DNA of 36,017 nucleotides from an uncultured Clostridia bacterium (GTDB lineage: Bacteria; Bacillota; Clostridia; Christensenellales; Borkfalkiaceae), in NCBI GenBank assembly GCA_904374385.1, contig CAJFGA010000015.1, positions 1 through 36,017 on the forward strand, written 5' to 3'. Made by a program: the position numbers and the translations under genes. Below are positions 34,699 to 36,017 of the stretch, one piece after another. Within the stretch, counting starts at the first letter, position 1. Every line of letters begins with the position of its first letter. The notes under the pieces were generated by a model that was given only the letters and a program-made list of their open reading frames with translations, searched no databases and was not told where the DNA came from.

Positions 34699-35245
34699 GG
34701 CGGCAGAAGAGAAAGAGCAGGCAGCTGCGGCTGCCGAACCCGTCGAAAATACAGAAGAAAGCGCGGTCGAAACGCCTGTCGAAGAGGCGGCCTCCGCCCC
34801 CGAGCCCGATCCTGCGCTCGTCAAAGCGCAGCAAGAGGCGGCGGAATATAAAGATAAGTGGATCCGCTCCGTTGCGGAGTTTGAAAACTTCCGCAAGCGC
34901 AATGCGGATACCCGCCACACGAGTTATATGGAGGGCCGCGCGGATATCATCGTCAAGGTTCTGCCCGTAGGGGATAACCTCGAGCGGGCGCTCGCCACAT
35001 GCGACGAAAAGACGAAAAAGGGCATCGAGATGGTGCTGCGCAGCTTTAAGGCGCTGCTCGAAGGGGAAGGCATCGAAGAGATCAATCCCGTCGGAGAAGA
35101 ATTTGACCCGAAACTGTGCGAGGCGATCATGAGCGAGCCTGCCGCAGAGGGCATCGAGCCCGGCTATGTGAAGGAAGTCTTTTTGAAGGGCTATAAAAAG
35201 GGAGACAAAGTGCTTCGTTTTGCGCAGGTAAAGGTCACGACCTGA
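34679..35245 (+). CDS. grpE: Nucleotide exchange factor GrpE
   Basis: EYKDKWIRSVAEFENFRKRNADTRHTSYMEGRADIIVKVLPVGDNLERAL...GMVLRSFKALLEGEGIEEINPVGEEFDPKLCEAI; between hrcA and dnaK. Confidence 0.96.
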   Translation: MSEKKNRAAEEKEQAAAAAEPVENTEESAVETPVEEAASAPEPDPALVKAQQEAAEYKDKWIRSVAEFENFRKRNADTRHTSYMEGRADIIVKVLPVGDNLERALATCDEKTKKGIEMVLRSFKALLEGEGIEEINPVGEEFDPKLCEAIMSEPAAEGIEPGYVKEVFLKGYKKGDKVLRFAQVKVTT

Positions 35246-35367
35246 GCAAAGCGCAAAAAACGGGGCGCAGTCAATAATGGTTTAATCAAGCAAGTGCGGC
35301 GGTAAAAACGTCTGCAAATAAAAAAGAAAAATTTTTACACGGCCCTATCGCTTACATAGGGCGGTGA

Positions 35368-36017
<650 letters not shown>

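Noticed and set aside
33664-34920. 418-aa minus-strand ORF opposite hrcA/grpE
   Set aside because: Antisense shadow of well-recognised hrcA and grpE; no family motifs.

Overview
Mostly ordinary chromosomal window, probably from a GC-rich member of the Clostridia (inferred from gene order and regulatory signals, not from a marker-gene search). From left to right it holds: two minus-strand polysaccharide genes (GT4 glycosyltransferase, truncated by the window edge, and a sugar transferase); a dTDP-rhamnose / ABC-type polysaccharide export operon (rfbA, rfbC, rfbB, GT2, permease, ATPase, small membrane protein, rfbD); a cyclase-family hydrolase plus DUF1294; divergent rpmB and yloU/yloV (fakA-like); a frameshifted gene; recG; a compact his operon (hisZ-G-D-B-H-A-F-IE, no hisC) followed by an orphan DRE-TIM aldolase; an NfnAB/GltD-like pair; an AT-rich SAM methyltransferase; a fused nadD-yqeK gene plus rsfS; deoA/deoC; a double-zinc-ribbon membrane protein; a DUF3793-flavodoxin operon; and the CIRCE-controlled hrcA-grpE-dnaK operon (dnaK truncated). 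I found no CRISPR array, tRNA, rRNA, transposase or phage gene. The most unusual non-coding signals are: (1) a dispersed, internally repeated hairpin element present twice (25.15-25.28 kb and 33.09-33.42 kb), each time directly after an intrinsic terminator; (2) a sigma-A promoter exactly bracketed by 13-bp inverted operator-like sites in front of DUF3793-flavodoxin; (3) an 8-bp-arm palindrome plus a third half-site in the his leader; (4) mutually exclusive hairpins in the rpmB leader. All coordinates and motif matches were read by eye; no database search was run.
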